DNA of 48,302 nt from Methanobrevibacter sp. (GCA_017553445.1 JAFZMD010000042.1:1-48302), one strand, 5' to 3'. Positions 1 through 8,381 are shown, counted from the first letter of the stretch. The notes: generated from the sequence alone by a model not told the origin. Numbers and translations are program-made.

Positions 1-33
1 ACACTTTTTCTCTAAACAATAACTTTCATTATC

Positions 34-41
34 TATATATT
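34..41 (+). promoter_or_regulatory. TATA box of radB
   Basis: A TATATATT element ends 22 bases before the radB start codon. Archaeal transcription usually begins about 22-27 bases after the box, so the radB message is probably leaderless or nearly so. No ribosome-binding site is visible before the ATG, which agrees. Confidence 0.5.
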
Positions 42-63
42 TTAGAAAAACAAATGAAATATT

Positions 64-768
64 ATGAAAGTATTAGCTAATTTTGAAGATAATCTTAAAA
101 TTCCTACCAATTCAAGCATTGACAATTTATTGAATGGGGGCTTTGAGAAAGGAACAGTAACTCAGATTTTTGGCCCTCCCAGTTCTGGAAAAAGTAATGT
201 GGCTTTATCTTTAGCAGTTAATGTAGCTAAAAATGGAAAAAAAGCTATTTATATGGATACTGAAGGTGGAATTTCAATAGATAGAATCAAACAAATTGCT
301 GGCAGTGATTTTAATGAAGTTGCTAATAATATAATGGTTTTTGAACCGACTACTTTTCAGGAACAGGGCGAAAATATCGGAGCCATTGAATTATGGCTTA
401 GAAAAAACCATGCGGATACAGACATATTCATACTGGATTCTGCGGTCGCCCTATATCGTGTCGACGATATGAAATCTTCAAAGCTCAATAAGGAATTAGG
501 TAAACAGATGGGCACATTATCTAAAATAGCAAGAAGTTATGATATTGCAGTTATTGTAACAAATCAAATCTATAATGCTTTTGATGATGAAGGAAATAGT
601 GATATTAGGGCTGTTGGAGGAATGGTTCTTCAATATTGGAGTAAAGTCATCATACAACTGGAACGTGGTGAAGAAACCAATCAAAGAATTGCTACTTTGA
701 AACGCCACAGGAGTATTGGAGAAGGCCGGCAAGCCGTTTTCCGAATTACTTCCCGTGGGATTAGTTAG
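64..768 (+). CDS. radB: DNA repair and recombination protein RadB
   Basis: RadB is the archaeal RecA/RadA-family paralogue that assists homologous recombination, probably as a mediator for RadA. The 234-residue product is a bare ATPase core without the N-terminal helix-hairpin-helix domain of RadA, as expected for RadB. The Walker A motif GPPSSGKS is at residues 37-44 and a Walker B-like stretch (DIFILDSAV) near 120. The conserved TNQIY loop is near residue 167. The start is the only reasonable ATG, just downstream of a TATA box. It is followed after 56 bases by an aminotransferase on the same strand; co-transcription is possible but no functional link is evident. Length and motifs match the family, so the call is firm. 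Confidence 0.93.
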   Translation: MKVLANFEDNLKIPTNSSIDNLLNGGFEKGTVTQIFGPPSSGKSNVALSLAVNVAKNGKKAIYMDTEGGISIDRIKQIAGSDFNEVANNIMVFEPTTFQEQGENIGAIELWLRKNHADTDIFILDSAVALYRVDDMKSSKLNKELGKQMGTLSKIARSYDIAVIVTNQIYNAFDDEGNSDIRAVGGMVLQYWSKVIIQLERGEETNQRIATLKRHRSIGEGRQAVFRITSRGIS

Positions 769-824
769 CATTAATTTTATAAATAACTAAAAATAAATTA
801 TTATTTTGTATTAGAGTGATTATT

Positions 825-1988
825 ATGAAGGATATAAAAAACCCTAAGAAAAAATTTAAAAAGACAGAAAGGGTACCTCCAGAAGGATATGAATCTTCAA
901 ATGATTTTTTTGAAGATGTATTTATGGAAAAAGACATGATTTGGATGGGTCAAAATACCAACCATCTTCACGGTGATATCATAGCTGATGCAATGGCGAG
1001 CTGTGTTAAAGAAAAAGAATATTGTAAGTATCCTCCTCCAGAAGGATTTTCCGAACTCAGGCAGTTGGTTTTAGATGATTTGGGCTTCGATGATTGTGAA
1101 GTATTATTGACTGCCGGAGCTACAGAATCATTATATTTGTGTATGCAGGCATTAATCGAACCTGAAGACAATGTAATTTTATCTGATCCAGGTTATTTCA
1201 TTATCGGAGACTTTGCAAACCGCTTTGCTAATGATATAAGGTATGTCCCGATTTATAATGAGGAATGCGGATATAAATTAACTCCTAAACTTTTAAGGGA
1301 AAATATGGATGAAAATACAAAAATGGTCATCTTAATCGATCCGTTAAATCCGTTAGGTTCATCCTACAGTGAAGAAGAGCTCAAAGAGTTTGCTGAAATT
1401 GCCATTGAAAATGATATTTACTTATTGCATGATGTAACCTATAAGGACTTTGCACGTGAACACTTCCTTGTTGAAAATTATGCTCCAGGCCAGACTTTGA
1501 CTATTTACAGTTTTTCAAAAATATTTGGAATGGCCGGTTTAAGGATTGGCGGTGTAGTTTCATCAAAACCTATCATTGATGTAATTAAAAATGCACTGGT
1601 CAATGACTTGGGTGTTAATATTATTGCACAATATGGCGCTATAGCAGGGTTAAAATCCAAAGGTGAATGGGAAGATAAAATCAGAGAAATTTCATTTACT
1701 AATCAGAAATTAATTAAAGAAATGGTGGATGAAATTGATGGCGTCTTCTTACCGGTTTATCCGTCTGATGCAAATATGATGGCTGTAGATGTTTCAGGTG
1801 CAGGCATCAATCCTAAAGTGCTATCAAATTACTTGTTTAAACGAGGAATCTTTGCAAGAGAAGGGGAATATACCTCTGAACTGTTTGGAGATAAATATCT
1901 GCGTATTAGTTTTTCCATTCCAACAGAAGAAATTAAGGTATTCTGTGAAGAATTCCCAAAAGCTATTGAAGCATTAAGAAAAGAATAA
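825..1988 (+). CDS. PLP-dependent aminotransferase, class I/II
   Basis: A fold-type I pyridoxal-phosphate aminotransferase of about 387 residues; the amino-acid substrate cannot be told from sequence. The PLP lysine lies in the motif YSFSKIFGMAGLRIGG and the cofactor-binding segment GATESLYL is typical. The usual NPxNPTG loop reads DPLNPLG here, so the threonine is replaced by leucine. I place the start at the ATG preceded by GTGAT with about four bases of spacing; a GTG nine bases upstream is in frame but is part of that ribosome-binding site. The next gene, an Fe-S protein, begins 15 bases after the stop, so the two probably form an operon. Class is certain, specificity unknown. Confidence 0.85.
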   Translation: MKDIKNPKKKFKKTERVPPEGYESSNDFFEDVFMEKDMIWMGQNTNHLHGDIIADAMASCVKEKEYCKYPPPEGFSELRQLVLDDLGFDDCEVLLTAGATESLYLCMQALIEPEDNVILSDPGYFIIGDFANRFANDIRYVPIYNEECGYKLTPKLLRENMDENTKMVILIDPLNPLGSSYSEEELKEFAEIAIENDIYLLHDVTYKDFAREHFLVENYAPGQTLTIYSFSKIFGMAGLRIGGVVSSKPIIDVIKNALVNDLGVNIIAQYGAIAGLKSKGEWEDKIREISFTNQKLIKEMVDEIDGVFLPVYPSDANMMAVDVSGAGINPKVLSNYLFKRGIFAREGEYTSELFGDKYLRISFSIPTEEIKVFCEEFPKAIEALRKE

Positions 1989-2003
1989 TTGAGGGTCAAT
2001 GAT

Positions 2004-2726
2004 ATGCGAATTAGGTATCATCACCCTATTCCTAATTTTTATAAAATCGACAATCCAATCAATCCCTTAACTACTATTTCTGATGATTTATTGAATGATT
2101 TAAATGAACTGATTTCAAATCAGGGATTTGCCGGAGTTAGCTATTCTAAATTATGTGGTGATTTTAAGAAAGAATGGGGCATTGATTGGGACAATATTCT
2201 AATTTTGAAATATGTGATGTCTGAAGATATCTTAACCATGGAACCTTCACGTGAAAAGACGATTCTGGAAGATAAAGAATTCCAGGAAATGGGGCAAAAA
2301 TCATTTGTAATTGCCGATTTTTTAAGAGAAAACAATTTTAAAGCAGATTTAATCCATCCTTTGGATGATAAGGTAAGCTTAAGGGCAATAGCTATGCAAT
2401 CAAATGACTGCATCATAACCAGAAGCAATATGTGCATGTTTAAAGAAGCCCTAAACATGGGATTTTTCATGATTAAAACCTCTATTTCGAACTTGCCTTT
2501 TAAAAAGGAAAACGATATGCTGTGGGTTGAAGATTTTTGTTCAACCTGCGGGGTCTGTATTGACAGGTGTCCTGAAAATGCGTTTGATTCGAATGGCAAC
2601 TTCCAAAGAAAGCTCTGCACTGCTCACAAAGAAGGTTGCAGCAAGTGTGTTTTGATGTGTCCTTTTTTCAAGAGAGGTTATGATAAAGTTAAAAAAAGAT
2701 ATGGTCGAAAACAAAAGAAGCTATGA
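2004..2726 (+). CDS. 4Fe-4S dicluster protein, distantly QueG-like
   Basis: A cytosolic protein of 240 residues with a C-terminal ferredoxin-type domain (CSTCGVCIDRCP, then CTAHKEGCSKCVLMCP) that should hold two [4Fe-4S] clusters. The N-terminal 160 residues lack a recognised motif, but the order of a basic or hydrophobic domain followed by CxxCxxCxxxCP near the C terminus recalls epoxyqueuosine reductase and reductive-dehalogenase-like proteins; that resemblance is weak inference. The ATG is preceded by GAGGGT. An in-frame TTG 15 bases upstream is less likely. It sits 15 bases behind the aminotransferase and probably shares its transcript. Its tail is very basic (KKRYGRKQKKL). Function unknown. 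Confidence 0.7.
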   Translation: MRIRYHHPIPNFYKIDNPINPLTTISDDLLNDLNELISNQGFAGVSYSKLCGDFKKEWGIDWDNILILKYVMSEDILTMEPSREKTILEDKEFQEMGQKSFVIADFLRENNFKADLIHPLDDKVSLRAIAMQSNDCIITRSNMCMFKEALNMGFFMIKTSISNLPFKKENDMLWVEDFCSTCGVCIDRCPENAFDSNGNFQRKLCTAHKEGCSKCVLMCPFFKRGYDKVKKRYGRKQKKL

Positions 2727-2844
2727 AAATGTTGAAAAGAAGTCATTGAAGAAAGTGAAAATTTGCATTGGGGTTAAAAAAGTTATTGTGGACGAGAAAA
2801 TTATTTACAATAGAATTGAAAAAAAAGTTATTGTAGAAAAATAA
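2701..2844 (+). CDS. Possible 47-residue lysine-rich ORF overlapping the Fe-S gene
   Basis: An ATG at 2701, inside the end of the Fe-S protein gene in another frame, opens 47 codons that end at a TAA 13 bases before the next gene. The product is lysine-rich and contains an internal near-repeat (VKKVIVDEK, EKKVIVEK) that mirrors a DNA repeat. No good ribosome-binding site precedes it, so translation would rely on coupling to the upstream gene. It could equally be remnant sequence. Confidence 0.2.
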   Translation: MVENKRSYENVEKKSLKKVKICIGVKKVIVDEKIIYNRIEKKVIVEK

Positions 2845-2857
2845 AAGAGGTCATGAT

Positions 2858-3235
2858 ATGGATAAAAAAATAGCATTGGTTTCATGCAGTGGATTAAGTC
2901 CTTTGGGTTTGGTTGTAAGGGCGGCCACTGTTGAATTAGCACTTGATAATGACAACATTGTTGCGGCATGTATCACTGAATATTCTGCCCAACCGAATAA
3001 TTGTTCACCAATTTTGGATGATGCAAAAATAGTATCAATCACAGGATGCAGTGATGATTGTGTGTCAACAATTTTAAATGAAAAGAATATTGACATTATT
3101 AAAAATATTGATGCCGAAAGTGTTGTAAAAGTATATGATTTAAATCCAAATGATGCTATAAGATTGGATGATGATGGCGAAAAGGCAGTAAAAGTATTAA
3201 AAAGATTTATATTGAACGAACTGGAATCAATTTAG
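2858..3235 (+). CDS. DGC-domain putative zinc-binding protein
   Basis: A 125-residue cytosolic protein resembling the DGC (putative zinc-binding) family. It begins with the conserved VSCSGLSPLG segment, and further cysteines lie in NNCSPIL and GCSDDCVSTIL, the latter matching the D/S-GC-x2-C element that names the family. The biochemical role of DGC proteins is not established; metal binding is predicted from the cysteines. A GAGGTCATGAT ribosome-binding region precedes the ATG. It converges on ABCE1 across a short hairpin. Confidence 0.65.
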   Translation: MDKKIALVSCSGLSPLGLVVRAATVELALDNDNIVAACITEYSAQPNNCSPILDDAKIVSITGCSDDCVSTILNEKNIDIIKNIDAESVVKVYDLNPNDAIRLDDDGEKAVKVLKRFILNELESI

Positions 3236-3281
3236 ATTTCACTGCTTGATGGGCATTTGAAAAATTAATGGTGGGTTAATA

Positions 3282-3306
3282 ATTAGAAATACTGAATATT
3301 TCTAAT
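3282..3306. terminator. Bidirectional hairpin between convergent genes
   Basis: A perfect 10-bp inverted repeat (ATTAGAAATA, five-base loop, TATTTCTAAT) lies between the DGC gene and the convergent ABCE1 gene and contains the ABCE1 stop codon. It has no long U-tract, so termination is an inference from position and symmetry. Confidence 0.45.
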
Positions 3307-5080
3307 CTGATAAATAGTAGTATTCTCCCTTTTCCTTCTGTTCGCGATCCAAGTAACTATCCAGTTTATTTACTCTTGGACGTTTTGTTTCTTTATCACG
3401 TCTGAAAGTAATGTTGAGATTTCCTAAAAATTCATTCATTGATGTTCTCAAATCAGTTGGTTTTGATGCATGCCCTTCAAGACCGGGAGTGCCGTTGAAT
3501 ACCATTGCCCTATCTGAAATGTAGTCAATGAATACGATATCGTGGTCTACAATAAGGGATGCCGCATTTCTGCTTTCAACCATTTTACGGATAACTTTTG
3601 CAGCAACCAATCTTTGCTCCACATCTAAAAATGCGGTAGGTTCATCGAATAAATAGATTTCAGCGTCTTTTGATAATGTTGCAGCTATTGCCAATCTTTG
3701 AAGTTCACCGCCACTTAATTTTGAGACCTTCTTTTCCAGCATATCTTCAAGCGCAAACGGAGTCATTATTTCACTTTCAAAGATTTTACTGCCATAACTT
3801 GGTGCATTCATGTATAAAAAGTCACTCACGCTTCCTTCAAAGTCACTTACCAGGTACTGTGGTTTGTAGGCAATTGTAACTTCCTCATCAACTTCACCTG
3901 TAGTCGGTTTCTCAACGCCTGCCAACATTTTTGCAAAGGTGGTCTTACCTATACCGTTGGATCCGAATGCAGTTACTATTTCATCATAGAAAATGTCTCC
4001 TGCATCAGCGCTTAGTTTAAATCCGTCATAATCTTTGGAAATATCGGAATAACTTGCAATTGCATCCCCTTCATCTTCCGGAGTTGGAGGTCTTATGGTA
4101 AATTCGATAGGATTTCTTCTAATTCTCACGTTTTCTTCAGTTAAAAATCCATTGATATATGCATTAATACCTATTCTAACACCTTTTCTTCCGGATACTA
4201 CACCGTATCCCCCCGGAGTACCATATAGTATATGGACATTATCGGATAATGCATCTAAAGTTGCCAAGTCGTGTTCAATTACCAAAACACTTTTTCCTTC
4301 TTCTGCAAGTGACCTGATTACTTTCACGGCATTAAGTCTTTGGGATACGTCCAACCAGGATGTCGGCTCGTCAAAGTAATAGAAATCTCCTTCACGCACT
4401 ACTGTGGCAGCTATTGCAACTCTTTGAAGTTCTCCACCACTTAAGTTTTCCATTTCTCTGTCTAAAACGTTTTCAAGCTGCAATTCTTTGCAGACATATT
4501 CGAGCTTATCTCTTTCATCAACGTTTTCAAGCAAATCTTTTACTTTGCCCTTTACGACTTTCGGTAGCTGATCCACCATCTGTGGCTTTAAAATAGCCTT
4601 TATATCACCATTTGATAACTTTGAAAAATAAGTTTGAAGTGCTGAACCTTTATAATGTTCAATTACTTTCTCCCAGTTCTCAGGAGGGTTTTCATAGTCC
4701 CCAAAGTTTGGGATTAGATTTCCGGATAATATGTTCATTATTGTTGATTTACCAATACCGTTCGGTCCTAAAAGCCCAAGCACGGTTCCTTCTTCTAGGC
4801 TTGGAAGTCCAAATAATTCAAATTGATTCTGACCAAATCTATGGATTGGTTCTCCAACCGCCTCAGGTAAATTAATAATACTTATAGCATCAAATGGGCA
4901 TCTGTTGGTACAAATACCGCAACCCTCACATAACTGCTCTGATATTAAAGGTTTTTTAGTATCTTCGTCAATAACTATGGTGTCTTCATCCATTCTGACA
5001 CCCGGACAGTAATTAATACAAAGATAATCACATTTTTTTGGTTGACATCTGTCCTTGTCAAGTATTGAAATACGACTCAT
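3302..5080 (-). CDS. Ribosome recycling ATPase ABCE1/Rli1
   Basis: ABCE1 splits ribosomes into subunits after termination, together with aRF1/Pelota, and binds the small subunit during recycling. The 592-residue protein has the diagnostic order: an N-terminal eight-cysteine ferredoxin domain ([10 protein letters not shown], then [12 protein letters not shown] around residues 17-61), followed by two ABC domains. Walker A motifs GPNGIGKST (about 105-113) and GSNGIGKTT in the second half are clear, and each half has an LSGGELQR signature and a YxFDEPT Walker B. The ATG follows AAGGAGAT with good spacing. Length and architecture match archaeal family members exactly. It is monocistronic here. Confidence 0.97.
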   Translation of the reverse strand: MSRISILDKDRCQPKKCDYLCINYCPGVRMDEDTIVIDEDTKKPLISEQLCEGCGICTNRCPFDAISIINLPEAVGEPIHRFGQNQFELFGLPSLEEGTVLGLLGPNGIGKSTIMNILSGNLIPNFGDYENPPENWEKVIEHYKGSALQTYFSKLSNGDIKAILKPQMVDQLPKVVKGKVKDLLENVDERDKLEYVCKELQLENVLDREMENLSGGELQRVAIAATVVREGDFYYFDEPTSWLDVSQRLNAVKVIRSLAEEGKSVLVIEHDLATLDALSDNVHILYGTPGGYGVVSGRKGVRIGINAYINGFLTEENVRIRRNPIEFTIRPPTPEDEGDAIASYSDISKDYDGFKLSADAGDIFYDEIVTAFGSNGIGKTTFAKMLAGVEKPTTGEVDEEVTIAYKPQYLVSDFEGSVSDFLYMNAPSYGSKIFESEIMTPFALEDMLEKKVSKLSGGELQRLAIAATLSKDAEIYLFDEPTAFLDVEQRLVAAKVIRKMVESRNAASLIVDHDIVFIDYISDRAMVFNGTPGLEGHASKPTDLRTSMNEFLGNLNITFRRDKETKRPRVNKLDSYLDREQKEKGEYYYLSD

Positions 5081-5278
5081 TATTATCTCCTTAATTAAAA
5101 AATAATTATTAATATTTAAATTATGTATTTAATAATTTTTAAACTTTAACAAAATTGATTTTTTCCTATTGTGTGAATAATATTTGCTCAGATTAATATT
5201 TTTAACTTATTTAAAAATTACCATTTTATTAAAATATTGATTTTAAGAGGTTAAATTTACTTTATTCAACCTATAAAC

Positions 5279-5286
5279 TTTATATA
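5279..5286 (+). promoter_or_regulatory. TATA box for the Rpn-like gene
   Basis: TTTATATA in the 265-base gap between two divergent genes. It predicts a start of transcription near 5310 and a leader of roughly 35-45 bases. Otherwise the gap is AT-rich sequence in which I see no gene or strong repeat. Confidence 0.45.
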
Positions 5287-5345
5287 TTAGATATTACCAA
5301 ATATTTATTCGAATTTGAATTTGTCGACATTATTCATTAATAATT

Positions 5346-6239
5346 TTGGTTGTGGTGGTTAAAATTAGAATAAGACCAATTAATAATTCTCAAAAGAACA
5401 AATATGATTCGTTATTAAAAATAGCTACTCATGCATTCACAAACGCATTAATTCCAATAATTGATTTGCCTGAAGATGAATATGAGGTTGTTTCATGCGA
5501 AATATTTTCACCAGGTAAGGACGTAAAATCAATGGATATTCTGTTAAGAGGTAAAAACGGTTATGTGAATGTTGAATTTCACAAGCAACCTCTGGCAAGA
5601 TCACACTTGGATCGTGATTTTGAATATGTTGTGGACTGTTACATGTTCTATGGTGAAACGATAGAACAAAAAATCGTAGTTGTGGACAATAATCGAAAAT
5701 CAATTGAAAAGATACATATAACTCCAAATTTTCCATATTATGGGAATTATTTCTATGTTCCTGATATTGATGGACATGAAGTATTAAATAATATTAAAAA
5801 TAAATTGGAAACTAACCAAGAACCTAGTGAGTATGAGCAATATGTTTTTTCAATACTCCCATTAACTAATCATCAATATAGTGACGAAGAGCAGCTAATG
5901 AGAGAATTATGTTCTATTACTCCTAAATTAAATATTTCAGAAAAAAATAAGGAATCTATTAATCTGTGTCACTTGATTCTTGTTGAAATGTGTGTTCGTG
6001 ATGAATTAATTAAAGAAGAATTGTATGGTGTGATTTCAATGACAACAACTTATATTGAAAAACGTGAAAATGGTTTGAAACATAGGGCTGAAGCTGCTGA
6101 AAGAAAAGTGGTTGATGTTACTGAGAGGGCGGAGTCTGCTGAAAATTTGTTAAAGGAAATTGCAAAGGATATTGATAATGGAGGTAAATTGAATCAGACA
6201 ACAGTGAAAAAATTGCTTTCAGTTACAAACAAATTATAA
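5346..6239 (+). CDS. Rpn/PD-(D/E)XK-type nuclease family protein
   Basis: Resembles the Rpn family (recombination-promoting nuclease, formerly putative transposase, PD-(D/E)XK fold). The family's acidic core is visible as D64 in SMDILLRG and E77 in VNVEFH; the expected third active-site residue (lysine or glutamine two after the Glu) is His79 here, so activity is uncertain. The C-terminal region, about 230-285, is strongly charged and alanine-rich (HRAEAAERK, TERAESAEN) and should form a coiled coil. The start is ambiguous: in-frame TTG 5346, GTG 5352 and GTG 5355 lie close together with no ATG. No inverted repeats or target duplications flank the gene, so nothing shows recent mobility. Related proteins often occur in several copies in this genus. 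Confidence 0.7.
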   Translation: MVVVVKIRIRPINNSQKNKYDSLLKIATHAFTNALIPIIDLPEDEYEVVSCEIFSPGKDVKSMDILLRGKNGYVNVEFHKQPLARSHLDRDFEYVVDCYMFYGETIEQKIVVVDNNRKSIEKIHITPNFPYYGNYFYVPDIDGHEVLNNIKNKLETNQEPSEYEQYVFSILPLTNHQYSDEEQLMRELCSITPKLNISEKNKESINLCHLILVEMCVRDELIKEELYGVISMTTTYIEKRENGLKHRAEAAERKVVDVTERAESAENLLKEIAKDIDNGGKLNQTTVKKLLSVTNKL

Positions 6240-6319
6240 AAAGGTTGAATTATTTCATAAATGTTATATATCAATTCAGCCCTAATAAATAATAATTAAT
6301 CATCATATTAAGTGATTTT

Positions 6320-6658
6320 ATGAAGCAAGTAATGGTTGTAAGGACAGATTTAAAAATGGGCAAAGGTAAAATTGCCGCTCAATGTTGTCATGGATCTATT
6401 GGGTCTTATAAACGTTCAAGTAAGGAAAAAATTAGAAAATGGGAAAATGAAGCCTATGCTAAAGTTATTTGTAAAGTTAAGACCTTAGATGAACTATTGG
6501 CCTTAAAAAAATTGGCCGATGAAAAATCATTGGCTACTTATTTGGTAGTTGATGCTGGAAGGACCCAAATACCTACATCAAGCGTTACCGTTTTGGCAAT
6601 CGGTCCTGATGAAGATGAAATTATTGACGAAGTGACTGGGGATTTGAAACTTTTATAG
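6320..6658 (+). CDS. pth2: Peptidyl-tRNA hydrolase, Pth2 type
   Basis: Releases tRNA from prematurely dropped peptidyl-tRNA in the cytosol. The 112-residue length and the N-terminal signature (KMGKGKIAAQCCHGSIG, in place of the family's K-x-GK-x-AAQ-x-H) identify the archaeal/eukaryotic Pth2 fold. The C-terminal block DAGRTQIPTSSVTVLAIGP is also diagnostic. It has its own TATA-like element (GTTATATATC near 6263-6272) and a GTGATTTT ribosome-binding site. mfnE follows after 40-45 bases. Confidence 0.95.
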   Translation: MKQVMVVRTDLKMGKGKIAAQCCHGSIGSYKRSSKEKIRKWENEAYAKVICKVKTLDELLALKKLADEKSLATYLVVDAGRTQIPTSSVTVLAIGPDEDEIIDEVTGDLKLL

Positions 6659-6703
6659 TGAAAGTATTAATATTATTGTAGCTAATTTTAATTAAACGTG
6701 GGT

Positions 6704-7378
6704 GTGATTATTATCATAAAACAGGTTGTAAAAATTGGGGGAAGCCTATTCCCGGATTATGCAATTGATCTTGCTAAAAAGTTAAAAGATACCAATTCTT
6801 TAATTATTTTGGGTGGGGGTGAATTTGCTAATCTTATTCGTAAATATGACTCCGTTCATAATTTTTCTCCTGAAGTAACACATTTCACAGCCATAGATTG
6901 TATGGATATTATTTCTAAATTGGTTAATGATAAAGTTGATTCGGCCAAATTGGCATTTTCAATAGATGATGCAGTTAAAATTTCAGATGAAGGTTTCACA
7001 CCAATTTTTGTAGTTTCTGATTTTTTAAAAGAAGAAGATCCTTTTGAATGCTCGTGGGATGTCACTTCAGATTCCATTGCGGCATATGTTGCACATATTT
7101 TAAATGCGAAACTTTTTATAGTAACAGATGTAAATGGTATATATACCCAAGACCCTAAAGAGCCGGGTTCAATATTCATAAGTAAAATCGATGCAACAAT
7201 ATTACTAACTTTTCAAGAGTCATCGATTGATGCAATGTTGCCTTCTCTTTTATTAAGGTTTGGGACTAATTGTTATGTTGTGAATGGAAAGTTTCCTGAA
7301 AGGGTTTTATCTCTTATAGATGATAATATAAACGATTATGACTTTGATTACACACAAATAACGGGTGATGGAAAATGA
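6704..7378 (+). CDS. mfnE: [5-(aminomethyl)furan-3-yl]methyl phosphate kinase MfnE
   Basis: MfnE phosphorylates the F1-phosphate intermediate of methanofuran synthesis, the C1 carrier for the first step of methanogenesis. It belongs to the amino-acid-kinase fold: the N-terminal VVKIGGSLF phosphate-binding loop, ILGGGEFA glycine loop, and the FIVTDVNGIYTQDP nucleotide-binding segment are all present, and the length of about 225 residues matches. The start is unclear: GTG 6698 and GTG 6704 are in frame, but the second lies in a GGTGTGATT sequence that looks like the ribosome-binding site, leaving ATC or ATA where homologues begin. The stop overlaps the ATG of the zinc microprotein gene (ATGA), so translation is probably coupled. 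Confidence 0.85.
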   Translation: MIIIIKQVVKIGGSLFPDYAIDLAKKLKDTNSLIILGGGEFANLIRKYDSVHNFSPEVTHFTAIDCMDIISKLVNDKVDSAKLAFSIDDAVKISDEGFTPIFVVSDFLKEEDPFECSWDVTSDSIAAYVAHILNAKLFIVTDVNGIYTQDPKEPGSIFISKIDATILLTFQESSIDAMLPSLLLRFGTNCYVVNGKFPERVLSLIDDNINDYDFDYTQITGDGK

Positions 7379-7536
7379 AAACTGTTGAATGTATTTCATG
7401 TAAACAAGAAATCCCATTAACTGGTCCATTTGTTGAATTCGAATGTCCAGAATGCGGAGCAAAAATTTCAAGATGTGAAAAATGTCGTACCTTCGGTCAC
7501 GCTTACAAATGTGAATGCGGATTTGAAGGTCCTTAG
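7375..7536 (+). CDS. Zinc-finger microprotein, HVO_2753-like
   Basis: A 53-residue protein with eight cysteines arranged as four CPxCG-like knuckles: CISC, CPECG, CEKC and CECG. It should bind two zinc ions. The arrangement and the position directly before aEF-1beta match the archaeal two-zinc-finger microprotein typified by Haloferax HVO_2753, whose loss affects swarming and biofilm formation in that organism; its molecular role is unknown. The ATG overlaps the mfnE stop codon and the aEF-1beta ATG is only 18 bases downstream, so the three genes are almost certainly one operon. Confidence 0.85.
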   Translation: MKTVECISCKQEIPLTGPFVEFECPECGAKISRCEKCRTFGHAYKCECGFEGP

Positions 7537-7554
7537 ATTGATGGAGGAATTAGA

Positions 7555-7824
7555 ATGGCTGAAGTATTAGCAACAATGAAAATCATGCCTGAAAGTCCTG
7601 AAGTGGACTTAGATGCATTAAAAGTAGCTATTGAGGAAGGAATGCCTGAAGATGCTGAATTCCAAAATATTTCTGAAGAACCAATTGCATTTGGTTTAGT
7701 AGCTTTAATTTTAAACTTCACTATTGAAGATGGTGAAGGCGGAACTGAATCTACCGAAGAATTCATCTCCGGTTTAGATGATGTGGCCAGTATTGAAATT
7801 ACCGGTATTGGAAGATTAATGTAA
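7555..7824 (+). CDS. Elongation factor 1-beta
   Basis: aEF-1beta is the guanine-nucleotide exchange factor for aEF-1alpha in translation. The 89-residue protein is the right length and shows the family's opening (LATMKIMPESPEVDLDAL) and the acidic central loop EDGEGGTE that separates two beta-alpha-beta halves. GGAGG stands nine bases before the ATG. It ends the mfnE/zinc-protein operon; a pyrimidine-rich tail (CTTTCATTTC followed by T-runs) just after the stop may end transcription. Confidence 0.95.
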   Translation: MAEVLATMKIMPESPEVDLDALKVAIEEGMPEDAEFQNISEEPIAFGLVALILNFTIEDGEGGTESTEEFISGLDDVASIEITGIGRLM

Positions 7825-7860
7825 ATCTTTCATTTCTTTTTTTTATTTTCATTTCAAAAT

Positions 7861-7885
7861 TGTTGCACAAAACAACATTTATATA
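7861..7885 (+). promoter_or_regulatory. Promoter and candidate operator of the MarR gene
   Basis: TTTATATA at 7878-7885 is the TATA box; the ATG at 7909 then sits at the expected transcription start, so the message is probably leaderless. Immediately upstream is an inverted repeat, TGTTG (7861-7865), seven bases, CAACA (7873-7877), abutting the box. That position would let a bound repressor block TBP/TFB, consistent with autoregulation, which is common for MarR proteins. Confidence 0.5.
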
Positions 7886-7908
7886 GTAGTTAATTTATAT
7901 TATAAATT

Positions 7909-8370
7909 ATGATGGACTACGAAGATATTATAAAATTTTCTCCTTTTGTTTTAAATCATTTAATCACGCTTAAAGAAACTCATGACTACTATTTGAAGAA
8001 ATTCATCGATAATGAAACTGAAATATCTTATTCACAATATTATATGTTCATGCTGCTTTATTTTGAACCTGGCGTTAACCAGTCAGACATTGCAAAGGCA
8101 TGTTTCATGAATCGTAGCGGTGTATCAAGAGCATTCGCTGATTTTGAAAAAAAGGGATTGATTGAGAGGAAAACCAATCCAAATAATAAAAGGGAATATA
8201 TTACCACTTTAACTGAAAAAGGCCTCAAAACAGCAAAATTGTTGGAAGAAAAGGAAATTGAATGGGATGAAATGCTTTGCCGACAGTTGGATATATCCCG
8301 TGAAGAGTTATTGAAAGTCTTGTCCAAATTATCCATGAACTCTCTGAACTTCAATAGGGAAAATTTCTAG
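7909..8370 (+). CDS. MarR-family transcriptional regulator
   Basis: A 153-residue winged-helix dimeric repressor. The DNA-binding part is seen in NQSDIAKACFMNRSGVSRAFADFEKKGLIERKTN, with the wing in NKREYITTLTEKG, flanked by N- and C-terminal helices for dimerisation. No ligand can be assigned. There is no ribosome-binding site, in keeping with a leaderless message. Its gene faces a zinc-ribbon microprotein gene, and beyond that lies the TctA-like membrane protein; either could be a target, but that is guesswork. Confidence 0.88.
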   Translation: MMDYEDIIKFSPFVLNHLITLKETHDYYLKKFIDNETEISYSQYYMFMLLYFEPGVNQSDIAKACFMNRSGVSRAFADFEKKGLIERKTNPNNKREYITTLTEKGLKTAKLLEEKEIEWDEMLCRQLDISREELLKVLSKLSMNSLNFNRENF

Positions 8371-8381
8371 AAATGGCTAAT

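Noticed and set aside
5081..6320. An insertion sequence around the Rpn-like gene
   Set aside because: No terminal inverted repeats or target-site duplication flank it; family members called putative transposases are now regarded as nucleases.
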